Of a stretch of 64,000 bases of DNA, positions 26,081 through 34,216 are shown piece after piece. The number at the start of each line of letters is the position of its first letter. Position 1 is the first letter of the stretch. Below the pieces are notes generated by a model. It did not search any database and had not been told where the DNA came from. It was given only the letters and a program-made list of their open reading frames with translations. The DNA comes from Clostridium saccharobutylicum DSM 13864. GTDB taxonomy: Bacteria > Bacillota > Clostridia > Clostridiales > Clostridiaceae. The stretch is taken from positions 3,751,416 to 3,815,415 of the forward strand of contig NC_022571.1 in NCBI RefSeq assembly GCF_000473995.1, read 5' to 3'. The position numbers were made by a program, and so were the translations under genes.

Positions 26081-27112
26081 TTATTCGAGCAAAAACTTTA
26101 TCCTAAAATCATTTTTGACAAAATCAATATCATTTCTTTTTTTTAATACCCTTTTTACTAAACTTTCATATTTATCTTTGCTCCAACTATTAGTCACATT
26201 AAATTTCTTATGCTTATATAATTTTGACTTCATAGGATCATCCATGCTACTTGCTTCATTTACCATATTTATAATCATTTCTATAGCTTTTTCTTTGTCC
26301 TGTTTTTCTATTGCTAAAGATAACTCTAATTGATATTTATGGTATGCTCCCAAATCAAATACTTCAATAACCTTTTTAGCACGCTCTATGTATTCTTCTG
26401 CCTCACTAAATTTCTTTTCTTTATATAGCTGATTTATTATTAAAGATAAAACAGTAATTGTTTCATGACCATTTTCCCGTAATTTGGTTTCATAAATACC
26501 ATAAGCCTCATGAATTTTCCCTCTACTTTCAAGCAGTATTGCCTGTTGAATTTTTTTATCCACAGTTACTTCTGGGATTTTATCTAATACTTCTTGAGCT
26601 TTTTCATACTCTTTTTTATTCCTATAAATTGCTGATAAATCTAATTTTGCCATAGAAGCTGTCTTTTCTTTGCCGCTTGCTGCTACAAGTTCAAGCCAAG
26701 CAATAATTTTTCTTTCATATTTATCTTTGTCCTCAATTTCAGGTGCCAATAAATGTATTCTTAATACTGTTGATATCATAAATGTTAACTCATCACAACT
26801 TGGATATTGTTTAATTAAATCACTGGCCTTTTCAAAAGCCTTTTGGAATCCCTCTTTTGATGCCATTTCACCTACCTCTTTTGTAAGCTTTTTTACTTCT
26901 ATATCTGTTAATTCCTCATTAAATGCTAATAAAGTATTAACATCAATTTTTAGAACACGTGCAAGAGGTGGCAACAGAGTTATATCTGGATATGATATTC
27001 CGTTTTCCCACTTATTTACTGCTGGTGCACTTATATTTAAATAGTTGGCAACTTGCTCTTGTGTAAGATTTTCATTTTTTCTATAATACCTGATAACTTC
27101 ACTTATTTTCAT
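26081..27112 (-). CDS. XRE-type regulator with TPR-like C-terminal domain
   Basis: A 343-residue protein: Cro/C1-type HTH at residues 1-60 (YRKNENLTQEQVANYLNISA, then PAVNKWENGISYPDI), then a long helical solenoid resembling tetratricopeptide repeats (about 100-290). Such proteins in Firmicutes often respond to a peptide or partner protein, but also include simple transcription factors. No peptide gene is apparent close by. GGAGGCG precedes the start. Confidence 0.87.
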   Translation of the reverse strand: MKISEVIRYYRKNENLTQEQVANYLNISAPAVNKWENGISYPDITLLPPLARVLKIDVNTLLAFNEELTDIEVKKLTKEVGEMASKEGFQKAFEKASDLIKQYPSCDELTFMISTVLRIHLLAPEIEDKDKYERKIIAWLELVAASGKEKTASMAKLDLSAIYRNKKEYEKAQEVLDKIPEVTVDKKIQQAILLESRGKIHEAYGIYETKLRENGHETITVLSLIINQLYKEKKFSEAEEYIERAKKVIEVFDLGAYHKYQLELSLAIEKQDKEKAIEMIINMVNEASSMDDPMKSKLYKHKKFNVTNSWSKDKYESLVKRVLKKRNDIDFVKNDFRIKFLLE

Positions 27113-27376
27113 AAAATTAACGCCTCCATTTATTGATGTGCTTAATTAACTAACTTAAAACCTCGTTAATTGAATGATACCAAAGGTACTAGCCTTAAAC
27201 AATTGAACAATCTTCATCTTTTATCCATAAAAATTAATCATCAGTTAATTTATAGTGTAATTTAAAATTTATAATACTATATATTTATTTGCTAATAGAT
27301 ATAATCCAACTACTCCTTTAGCATCATAAGATAAATTCAGTGAAATTAAAACTCTAACATAGGATTCATATGCTTA

Positions 27377-27490
27377 TTATTCATTATCTGTAAATTCGAA
27401 CAACTCTTCCACAGTGGCGTAAAACACTTTTGCAATATCCATAGCAAGCTTTAAAGAGGGGTTAATACTTTCCATTTTCCACAATGCCAT
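27377..27490 (-). pseudogene. C-terminal fragment of a small XRE regulator
   Basis: The frame to the TAA at 27377 encodes PSLKLAMDIAKVFYATVEEL and FEFTDNE, the usual end of small XRE repressors. Just upstream, IVENGKY lies one frame away, so a single-base insertion splits the HTH end. The rest is absent. It directly follows a truncated membrane protein, a common gene pair in Firmicutes. Confidence 0.62.
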
Positions 27491-27491
27491 T

Positions 27492-27782
27492 CTATATCCC
27501 CTTTACATCCATAATATAAAAGATTACAGTTCTAAGTATCGATACTACAACCAGCATCCACACCAGTGCATATCCTATCATAATGTGGTTTAAAAATTCT
27601 AATGCTCCTGCAAATGCAATAATAATCATTGCTATCATCTTAACATTTATACATATTGTATTAGCCCGATCTAAATTCTGCTTTACCAATTCATCCACAG
27701 CTTCCTGCTTATATTTCTTAATTCTAAAGTATTGTATAAGTACAAAGATAATTGTAAATATGGCTAATGTATACTGAATATT
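27492..27782 (-). pseudogene. Truncated small membrane protein
   Basis: The frame reads from QYTLAIFTIIFVLIQYF through KQEAVDELVKQNLDRA to two further TM segments and ends IMDVKGI. A methionine start exists only at residue 28 or so, after the first TM segment; the true N-terminus is missing where the HD gene ends. The arrangement with an XRE repressor fragment downstream suggests a decayed pair. Confidence 0.55.
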
Positions 27783-27785
27783 TAT

Positions 27786-28415
27786 CTATTTTACTGGTGG
27801 TTTCCATAATGGTACATCTACAAATGTAGTTTCTTTTATATTTGGAAGAATATCATATATAGAACAATTCATTTGCTCTTCAAAATACTCTTTCATTTCA
27901 AATGTTGCATTCCAACGTTCAACCGTAAATGAAAATATTCCATAGCGCCTTGTTGTATTAACAAATCGTTTTTCTAACATACAAAAACCTTGAGCGTCTG
28001 CAAGTGAATCACAAACAATCAACAGTTTATCATAGTCATCATAGACTGCATCATTAATATATTTTCTAACAAATTGGCTTTCTTCATAATTCATATCATT
28101 TTTGCCTATTTCTTTGTCAAAGTCAGAAACTGGGAATGAATGTGTCAAACAAATTCTACCAACTTCATCCCAGCCTTTTTCCAGCATGAATTTATATCCA
28201 TCAATACCATGTCGTCTTGCACTTATGCCGTATCTTCTACCTATATCATGAAGAAGTCCTAATACATACGCTTTGTCTGGGTTAATATTACTACATTTTT
28301 CAGCAATCATTTGGGCCGCTAATCCTACATTGATAGAATGCTGTGTCCATGGTCCTTGGTTTAATTGTCCTGCTATCTCTAATTCCTTTTCAGCCATTTC
28401 TCTATTTGGAAACAT
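27786..28415 (-). CDS. HD-domain phosphohydrolase
   Basis: A 209-residue protein with the metal-binding HD pattern: TQHSINVGLAAQMI (first His), VLGLLHDIGRRYG (His-Asp), later ICLTHSFPV and ICDSLADAQG (final Asp). HD proteins hydrolyse nucleotides or other phosphate esters. Substrate unknown. GGAAGGATGG precedes the start. Its stop is directly followed by truncated genes, so a rearrangement junction lies here. Confidence 0.87.
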   Translation of the reverse strand: MFPNREMAEKELEIAGQLNQGPWTQHSINVGLAAQMIAEKCSNINPDKAYVLGLLHDIGRRYGISARRHGIDGYKFMLEKGWDEVGRICLTHSFPVSDFDKEIGKNDMNYEESQFVRKYINDAVYDDYDKLLIVCDSLADAQGFCMLEKRFVNTTRRYGIFSFTVERWNATFEMKEYFEEQMNCSIYDILPNIKETTFVDVPLWKPPVK

Positions 28416-28540
28416 ATTACCATCCTTCCTAAATAATTCAAATTCTAACTTGCCGTCCTATCCCTTAGCTAGTTAAATCTCTGTTGAGTTGCCCTATAAA
28501 TTATAAATGGTATTATAAAAATCAGTGCAAATCATATTTT

Positions 28541-29287
28541 TTACATTGGACATCGATAACGGACCTTTCCAATACTGTTTTTTCCATACTCAATAGCTTC
28601 CGTTGGACATTTAGAGATACATGCCATGCAGTGAGTACATTTCTTGCCCCAGACAGGTTTGTTTTCTTTTAGATGAATATTGTTAAGGGGACATTCTTTC
28701 ACACATATGCCACATCCTATACATTTATCATCTGCTGTAAACTTATCTGATTTTACAATAAACGGATAAAACACTGTATTTACAACAGAACTGTGCAAAC
28801 AATCAACAATGTTACTTTGTACATCAGGAAGCATCTTTTCCTCCCGAATCCTTCCTGCAATCTTATTAATTATGGGATTTGCATTCTCAATAATCTGCCT
28901 TGCAACCGATTCCTCAGGTGCATCAAACATGGCAATATAATTCTCTGGCATCACAATACTAGCTGCCCCCATATATCGAAAGCCTTTTCTTTTACAGAGT
29001 TGTTTTATATATTTCTTTGCATTTCCAATACTGTCACCACAATTCATAACAAAATAGGCATTCAAATCGCCTGTGAATTTGGTTTTAGCAATCCAGTCTT
29101 CTACTATTCTTGGAATTCTCCATGCATAGGTTGGCACGACAAAAACTAATCTGACGGCTGCATTTATTTCTGATACATCATTCTCCTTAATTCTTTCATT
29201 CATTGAAATAAGCCTATCTCCGCTGAGCTCTGCCATTCGCTTAGCAATATAGTAACTATTTCCTGTTCCTGTAAAATATAAAATCAT
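28541..29287 (-). CDS. EFR1-type flavodoxin-ferredoxin protein
   Basis: A 248-residue cytosolic electron carrier. Residues 1-160 form a flavodoxin-like domain (FTGTGNSYYIAKRMAELSGD as the FMN phosphate loop), then a 2x[4Fe-4S] ferredoxin (CIGCGICVKECPLNNI, CTHCMACISKCPTEAI). This matches the EFR1 family. It probably moves low-potential electrons to a partner; none is evident. A broken FMN-reductase gene lies immediately upstream. Confidence 0.9.
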   Translation of the reverse strand: MILYFTGTGNSYYIAKRMAELSGDRLISMNERIKENDVSEINAAVRLVFVVPTYAWRIPRIVEDWIAKTKFTGDLNAYFVMNCGDSIGNAKKYIKQLCKRKGFRYMGAASIVMPENYIAMFDAPEESVARQIIENANPIINKIAGRIREEKMLPDVQSNIVDCLHSSVVNTVFYPFIVKSDKFTADDKCIGCGICVKECPLNNIHLKENKPVWGKKCTHCMACISKCPTEAIEYGKNSIGKVRYRCPM

Positions 29288-29310
29288 TAAAATCCACCTA
29301 TCTTTACCTT

Positions 29311-29463
29311 TTATTCTTCGTCGCTTCTGTTATAAGTAAAATCATATAGATTAATCATTTCTGTTTCTGCTCCATTTAATGCTGCTCCCTAAAGAGCTTT
29401 ATTTAACAAAATTCCTGTGTTCCTATCTTTTCCTGGACTTCCATTAATGGTAATTATCTTCAT
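29311..29463 (-). pseudogene. NADPH-dependent FMN reductase fragment
   Basis: The minus strand starts MKIITINGSPGKDRNTGILL, the flavodoxin-fold start of FMN reductase/NAD(P)H oxidoreductase proteins, hits an in-frame TAG after 24 codons, continues GAALNGAETEMINLYDFTYN and stops. A complete member would be about 180 residues, so only the first quarter remains. It is upstream of the EFR1 gene and may have been its operon partner. Confidence 0.72.
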
Positions 29464-29535
29464 GTTTAAAACCCCATTTCCTATTTTATAAAATTTATTT
29501 TATAAATAGTGTAATGGTTGTAGTATGGAACAATG

Positions 29536-29774
29536 TCAAGAATTATTTATTAAAGATTTAAAAAAATCACATTCACCTAAATGTTTATTTTCCTTTACTT
29601 TATTCAATAATTCTATCAATTCATATAATTCTTTAGCTTGATTTACAATTCCAGTTATCTTATTATCTATATACTCTACTAACTTATCTTGATTGACACA
29701 TTTATCATTACTAATCATCTTAATCAAATCAGATATTTCTCTTATGCTAAATCTTTTCTAGTATATTTGTCCAA
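29536..29774 (-). pseudogene. MerR regulator remnant with internal deletion
   Basis: The sequence duplicates the MerR gene at 37386-37826, including its TTG start region. Here the start (LDKYTRK) is joined directly to the region matching SLREISDLIKM, losing roughly 50 residues of the DNA-binding domain and creating a stop. The 3' part (LVEYIDNKITGIVNQAKELY) remains open but ends in unrelated sequence. It is a dead copy. Confidence 0.78.
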
Positions 29775-29856
29775 ACTTCTTTTCCTTATTTATTAATCCA
29801 AAACTTAAAAGTTTATTTTAGTAAAACAATTTAAAATTTACTAGTTTGTATTATGC

Positions 29857-30399
29857 TCATAATCTGTTGCACCATTGTTCTTTTGTAATACAAGTTATAT
29901 GTTCTGTTCTGATATCATTCATTAGATACCATTTCATGTTTTTTTCTGTATGATGATATTGAAAACCGCATTTTTCTTGAACACGCAAAGACTTTTCATT
30001 ACCCTCAAAATATCCACACCAAATAATTTTAAGTCCAAGTTCTTCAAATCCATGTCGTATAAGTTCGTTAACTGCTTCTGGAATTAGACCTTGCCCCCAA
30101 TAAGGAACACCAATCCAATAACCGATTTCACCTTCATCATTTCCTAAAGCCATGTTGCTTTTTTTGCCGATCATAAGTCCTATACTACCAATTGGTAAAT
30201 TATCATCTTTTAATACAACTGCATAAGTTTCATCCTCAGAAAGTACATCTCTAATAATCTGACGACTATTCTCAACATCAGTATGAACAGGCCAACCTGC
30301 AATAGGTCCTACATTAGGATCTTTTGCATATTTATATAACTGCTGTGCATCCTCTTCTTTCCATGGACGTAAAATTAGCCTATCAGTTTTAAATATCAT
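29857..30399 (-). CDS. GNAT acetyltransferase, RimJ/RimL type
   Basis: A 180-residue GNAT of the Acetyltransf_3 group: it starts IFKTDRLILRPWKEEDAQQL, has GEIGYWIGVPYWGQGLIPE (acetyl-CoA loop) and GNEKSLRVQEKCGFQYHHTE. It would transfer an acetyl group to an amine, such as a protein N-terminus or a small molecule. The substrate cannot be told. GGATGTG precedes the start. Confidence 0.88.
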   Translation of the reverse strand: MIFKTDRLILRPWKEEDAQQLYKYAKDPNVGPIAGWPVHTDVENSRQIIRDVLSEDETYAVVLKDDNLPIGSIGLMIGKKSNMALGNDEGEIGYWIGVPYWGQGLIPEAVNELIRHGFEELGLKIIWCGYFEGNEKSLRVQEKCGFQYHHTEKNMKWYLMNDIRTEHITCITKEQWCNRL

Positions 30400-30428
30400 T
30401 TTTCATCACATCCTTACTTACTAAAATA

Positions 30429-30893
30429 TCAATAATCTACTCTACAAATTACTCCTTGTCGCTCTGACATATATTTTTTAATTTCTTTAGCAGTCAATTT
30501 TCTCACTTCTGTATTTGGATACTCTTTATATTTTTCAACTATGAAAACAGGAGCCATCTTCTCACAAATTTTATTTTTATTCTTTCTCAAAAACAATTCT
30601 AAATCTTCTATGCAAACAAAAATTTTATAAAATACTCTTCCTTTGCTACTACTAATTTCATAAATACCACATGATTTTTTCATCGTATAATTAGCAGTTC
30701 TTAAATACAATTTTGCAATTTCCAATGATTTAAAAGGAAAATTCCATCTTTGTAATCCTCGTTTTTCATCATGCTCTATGCAGATATAACGTCCGCAAGT
30801 CCCGCAAATGTATTGTGTATGTTTCTGTAAGCAAACAAATGGATTAAGTAATGGGGTTATTCTATTTTTGTTACTATAACATTCTTCACACAT
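30429..30893 (-). CDS. Zinc-ribbon-like hypothetical protein
   Basis: A 154-residue protein with an N-terminal cysteine pair (CEEC), then CLQKHTQYICGTCGRYICIE, which looks like a treble-clef or zinc-ribbon site. The remainder is mixed alpha/beta with many Lys and Glu. I recognise no named family. Cytosolic; neighbours are unrelated single genes. Confidence 0.6.
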   Translation of the reverse strand: MCEECYSNKNRITPLLNPFVCLQKHTQYICGTCGRYICIEHDEKRGLQRWNFPFKSLEIAKLYLRTANYTMKKSCGIYEISSSKGRVFYKIFVCIEDLELFLRKNKNKICEKMAPVFIVEKYKEYPNTEVRKLTAKEIKKYMSERQGVICRVDY

Positions 30894-30916
30894 ATTTCTA
30901 CAGTCCCCACTTTAAA

Positions 30917-31054
30917 TTACAATTTATAATACTTAACCTTAAGATAACCCATCATCTTTTCAGGATTTTCTAAGAACTTTCTTGTTATCATATAATTATC
31001 TGTCTTTATTCCATTATCATAGATAACAAATATATCTGCATCTGGATATACCAT
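30917..31054 (-). pseudogene. C-terminal fragment of an AAA-type ATPase
   Basis: The 45 codons starting MVYPDADIFVIYDNGIKTDN and including YMITRKFLENPEKMMGYL match the end of the ATPase gene at 39061-39969 (MAYPDADIFVIDDDGIMKTP..., NYMITRKFLENPEKMMGYL), with a 5-residue deletion and a different tail. Only the end was copied. The 20-mer TTATAATACTTAACCTTAAG at its 3' side recurs at 32023-32042. Confidence 0.8.
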
Positions 31055-31071
31055 TAATAATTAAAATTTAT

Positions 31072-31428
31072 TTAATTCTCTCTGAAAGCTATTGCATCAA
31101 CCTGAAATTCAATTCCATCTCTAATGAACTTTGTTTCATATGCCTTTCTTGCTGGATATTCTCCTTCAAATCTTTCCTTAATTATTTCTCCTAAAAGCGA
31201 TAAATCCTTAATATCTCTAAATAAGCAATCCATTTGCACTACAGATTTCAATGTCAAGCCTATCTTTTCAAGTCTTTCACTCAAAACATCAAATGCACCA
31301 TTTATTTGGCTTTCGATTGATTGTCCCTCACCCTTCATGCAATAGCTGATATAAACATAATCCCCTGCCTCAACAATTGCGGAGTGTGCCCATTCTTTGT
31401 CTATTTCTGTTCTTATAATTTCTCTCAT
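31072..31428 (-). CDS. RidA/YjgF family protein
   Basis: A 118-residue RidA-superfamily protein: GDYVYISYCMKGEGQSIESQ near residues 22-41, then INGAFDVLSERLEKIGLTL and the late segment YPARKAYETKFIRDGIEFQV. Family enzymes deaminate reactive enamine/imine intermediates. The usual catalytic Arg region is FPARxxxxV; here YPARKAYET keeps the arginine. GGAGAATG lies before the start. Cytosolic, likely trimer. Confidence 0.85.
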   Translation of the reverse strand: MREIIRTEIDKEWAHSAIVEAGDYVYISYCMKGEGQSIESQINGAFDVLSERLEKIGLTLKSVVQMDCLFRDIKDLSLLGEIIKERFEGEYPARKAYETKFIRDGIEFQVDAIAFREN

Positions 31429-31471
31429 TCTACATTCTCCTTGTATTTTATTTTCGTTACAAATTTATAAT

Positions 31472-32005
31472 TTATATAATAGTTCTATTCATATTTTTTT
31501 CAAATCTAAAGAAATAATCACCTTCATCAGCTGGCATTCCGCCTACAGTCTCTGGCATATTTGGATCTCGGTGAGATGGGTTATAAAACTCAACAATGTG
31601 AAAACCACATTTATTGACATAGAAATGAATGTTCCTCTTTTCAAAATACGGTGTACATGTTTCCCATACCTTTGTTTCAGGGTGTAAATTTTCTATTGCC
31701 TTCCAAAGTTCCTCTCCAACGCCAGTTCCTTGACAACCAACTTTAACAAAAAGAAAATCCAAATGATTATGATATGTTTCGTTATCAATATTTAGGATTG
31801 TTCCACCGAAAATCTCACCGTTAACAATTGCCTGATACGCTTCAGCACCATTGGCATTGAGTGAATCATCTATGTCCTTTTCTGGTAAAATTAATTCATC
31901 GGATGATCCGCATTCTGTTTCGTATCCATATTGAAATGCCTCTTGCATGTCTCGTTTAAACATTGCAATGTTTTCTGCTTTAAGTGGGACCAATGTAAGT
32001 TTCAT
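31472..32005 (-). CDS. GNAT acetyltransferase
   Basis: The ATG three codons inside the open frame has GAGGTGATGA ahead and gives 177 residues. The GNAT acetyl-CoA site is VGCQGTGVGEELWKAIEN, followed by KVWETCTPYFEKRNIHFYVN and KCGFHIVEFY. It would N-acetylate an unknown amine. The surroundings are other single detoxification-type genes. Confidence 0.82.
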   Translation of the reverse strand: MKLTLVPLKAENIAMFKRDMQEAFQYGYETECGSSDELILPEKDIDDSLNANGAEAYQAIVNGEIFGGTILNIDNETYHNHLDFLFVKVGCQGTGVGEELWKAIENLHPETKVWETCTPYFEKRNIHFYVNKCGFHIVEFYNPSHRDPNMPETVGGMPADEGDYFFRFEKNMNRTII

Positions 32006-32088
32006 ATTCATCACCTCATAAATTATAATACTTAACCTTAAGTTGGAATTGATTATTTTTTGATTACAAAAATATTTTTAACGAGCAA

Positions 32089-32598
32089 TTATTCATACGG
32101 CTCGTCTATAACCCAAGGAATTTCACAAAATAATTGAAGTTGAAAATACGATTCATAATCAGTAAGGTTTCTTAAACTTGCATGCAATTCTTTTGTAAAA
32201 TAAAACTCTACCTCATCAGTTAATGTACTTGTCTTAAATATCTTCTTTCCATTTTCTGAAACTTTTTCAGCATTATCAGGTTTTTCTAATATATTACCAC
32301 TAATTAAATAATTCACATCATATAGAAATATATTATCAGCAACTTTATCTAGCTTATAAGCACATATTGGTGTTTCTGGAGCAATAAACAAACCCTCTAA
32401 AAAATCTATAAAAACTTTAGGTAAATGCCTTATTCCATAATAATAATTTCTACAATCTGAACAACATTCACGTAAACCATCTCTATATAACTGTGAATAA
32501 TAATTTTTAGTTTTTTCCTTATCAATTTCTATTTTCCAACTTTCAAAAATAATACTTTTCAATTTATCACCTTCAACAAATAATTTACAAGAACCCAT
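32089..32598 (-). CDS. Hypothetical protein, 169 residues
   Basis: A soluble protein with an N-terminal GSCKLFVEGDKLKSIIFESW strand pair and a CSDC motif (LRECCSDCRNYYYGIRHLPK, residues about 45-64), possibly a metal or disulfide site. The rest is alpha/beta. No domain is known to me. It is followed 3' by GNAT and RidA genes on the same strand. GGTTCTTG before the frame offers only a weak ribosome site, so the start may be internal. Confidence 0.55.
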   Translation of the reverse strand: MGSCKLFVEGDKLKSIIFESWKIEIDKEKTKNYYSQLYRDGLRECCSDCRNYYYGIRHLPKVFIDFLEGLFIAPETPICAYKLDKVADNIFLYDVNYLISGNILEKPDNAEKVSENGKKIFKTSTLTDEVEFYFTKELHASLRNLTDYESYFQLQLFCEIPWVIDEPYE

Positions 32599-32757
32599 AT
32601 ATTATAAGGTTCCATATTAATATCAAGAAATATCAGTAATTTCTTAATTGATAAGCTTAAAGTTATACTCTTCTACAAATTGGAATTTAGCTTATTAGCT
32701 AACTATAACATATTTTGTAAAACATTTCACTTTCCCTTCTTCAACTCTATGATTGTA

Positions 32758-32804
32758 ATAAAAAAAATTACTGATGAAAATTTCTCCATCAGTAATTTTT
32801 TAAT
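32758..32804 (-). terminator. Terminator hairpin 3' of the second Rpn gene
   Basis: AAAAAATTACTGATGAA pairs with TTC(T/C)CATCAGTAATTTTTT in the same position as in the first unit, with one mismatch near the loop. Confidence 0.75.
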
Positions 32805-32866
32805 ACAAAACTTTTTAATTATTAATTTTAGATGTACTATTTCTTACCGCCTCAAATACTATAATA

Positions 32867-33673
32867 CTATTCCAATATCTTTTTCACTTGATTTTCCGAT
32901 ATATTACACTCTTTCGCTATTTGACTTATGCTATAGCCCCCATTTACCAGCTTAAATACTTTTTTTGTTAAAAGAATTCCTTCTTCTCTTCCTTCCTCTC
33001 TGCCTTCTTCAATTTTTTCTCTATCTCTTTCTAATAAAGTCATAAACTCCACCTCCATTGAAATATCATTTTTAACTTCTTGTACCTTTTTATGTATACT
33101 TTTAATAAGATTTCCTTTACAATGGTTGACTGTATTATCTGTTGAATCTTCTACATATTCAAGGAACTCTAATAATTCTTGACTTAAATCTTTCATAATT
33201 CCTTTTGTATTTAATATTATTTTTTGTGCTTCATCATTTAACATTATACTATTATCTTCTACACATACATTTTGAAAAGTATATTTATGGCGTCCTTTGT
33301 TAAACAAATCAAATGTGCATATAAATATTATATAACTTTTCACGAGCTTTTTATAATCTTCACCTTTGCTTATTAAATCTAAATCAATGCTACCTTGATA
33401 ATATCTTAGTCTTTTAGGCAAATTTTTATGTCTACCACGTTGCATCTCTACATTATAAATTGTGTTATTCTCATCTTTAACATAAACATCAAGTCTAATC
33501 CCTTTACTTTCAAGCAATAAGTCTATAGTTTTCTGCTCTTCAACCATTTCTACTTTTTCTATTTCAATTTCTAAAATCTTTTCTAATAATTCTTTGCAAA
33601 TTTCCTTATCACTCATAACCTTTGCAAATAGAAAATCATCTTCAAGGTTTAATTCTTTTAAAGTTTTATTCAT
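32867..33673 (-). CDS. Rpn-family recombination-promoting nuclease, second copy
   Basis: A 268-residue near-identical copy of the protein at 25009-25803. It retains Asp62 and Glu76-x-Gln78 of the PD-(D/E)XK site and the C-terminal HTH-like helix pair. The main change is one extra GREE unit (REEGREEGREEGILL), from a 12-bp tandem repeat, a slippage-prone spot. Other changes are conservative (for example R for K at YKKLVKS, G to V in KLVNGG). Both copies look functional. Confidence 0.9.
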   Translation of the reverse strand: MNKTLKELNLEDDFLFAKVMSDKEICKELLEKILEIEIEKVEMVEEQKTIDLLLESKGIRLDVYVKDENNTIYNVEMQRGRHKNLPKRLRYYQGSIDLDLISKGEDYKKLVKSYIIFICTFDLFNKGRHKYTFQNVCVEDNSIMLNDEAQKIILNTKGIMKDLSQELLEFLEYVEDSTDNTVNHCKGNLIKSIHKKVQEVKNDISMEVEFMTLLERDREKIEEGREEGREEGILLTKKVFKLVNGGYSISQIAKECNISENQVKKILE

Positions 33674-33884
33674 TTATTAACCTTACCTTATTTTAATCTT
33701 TTGTTTGGATTATTAACAATATTATAGCTAATTAAACATTGAATTTCAATGTACTCAAATTATATATTCAGCTATTATTACATTACGATTTTCTTTAATA
33801 AATCCTGCATTATTATTCACTTGATTTCTCACTAAATCTAAAGGAACTTATGATCTTTTTCTAATCTACAACTTGGAATTTATC

Positions 33885-34216
33885 ACTTTAATTCAAAAAG
33901 TGCATTTTCATATTTTTGAATGTAATATTTAATATTATTCCTACCATTCTGAATAACTATATATCACTTCGATTCCGTTTTCCTTCTGTGCTCTTACACA
34001 ACATCAGTGTACCTTGGATTCAATTCGCTGTTTGCTTTTAATGTTGTAACTTCTTTGGTAATTTACCCATGTTACAATAGATAAAAAATTAGAACCTACT
34101 TTTCTTTTACATAAACACTAAAATATCACCTCTTATTGAACTACTGTATATAGAATGGTGGTGTTAGAGGTCACTGAATAAAATAATTATTCAGCGCCTA
34201 CTTAAATTTAGTTTCC
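33885..34216. other. Gene-free stretch
   Basis: AT-rich sequence between the Rpn unit and the exporter gene. There is no credible ORF; GCCTACTTAAATTTAG and the ATTATTCAGCG region just before 34217 may hold part of the exporter's 3' untranslated end. I see no strong hairpin with a T run. Confidence 0.4.

Larger units (their letters stand above)
32678..33884 (-). repeat. Duplicated Rpn unit, copy 2 (about 1.2 kb)
   Basis: Second copy of the unit at 24832-26014. It is bounded by imperfect direct repeats of about 19 bp: CTACAAATTGGAATTTAGC at 32672-32690 and CTACAACTTGGAATTTATC near 33866-33884. The coding part has a 12-bp in-frame expansion; point differences are scattered evenly. Confidence 0.85.
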
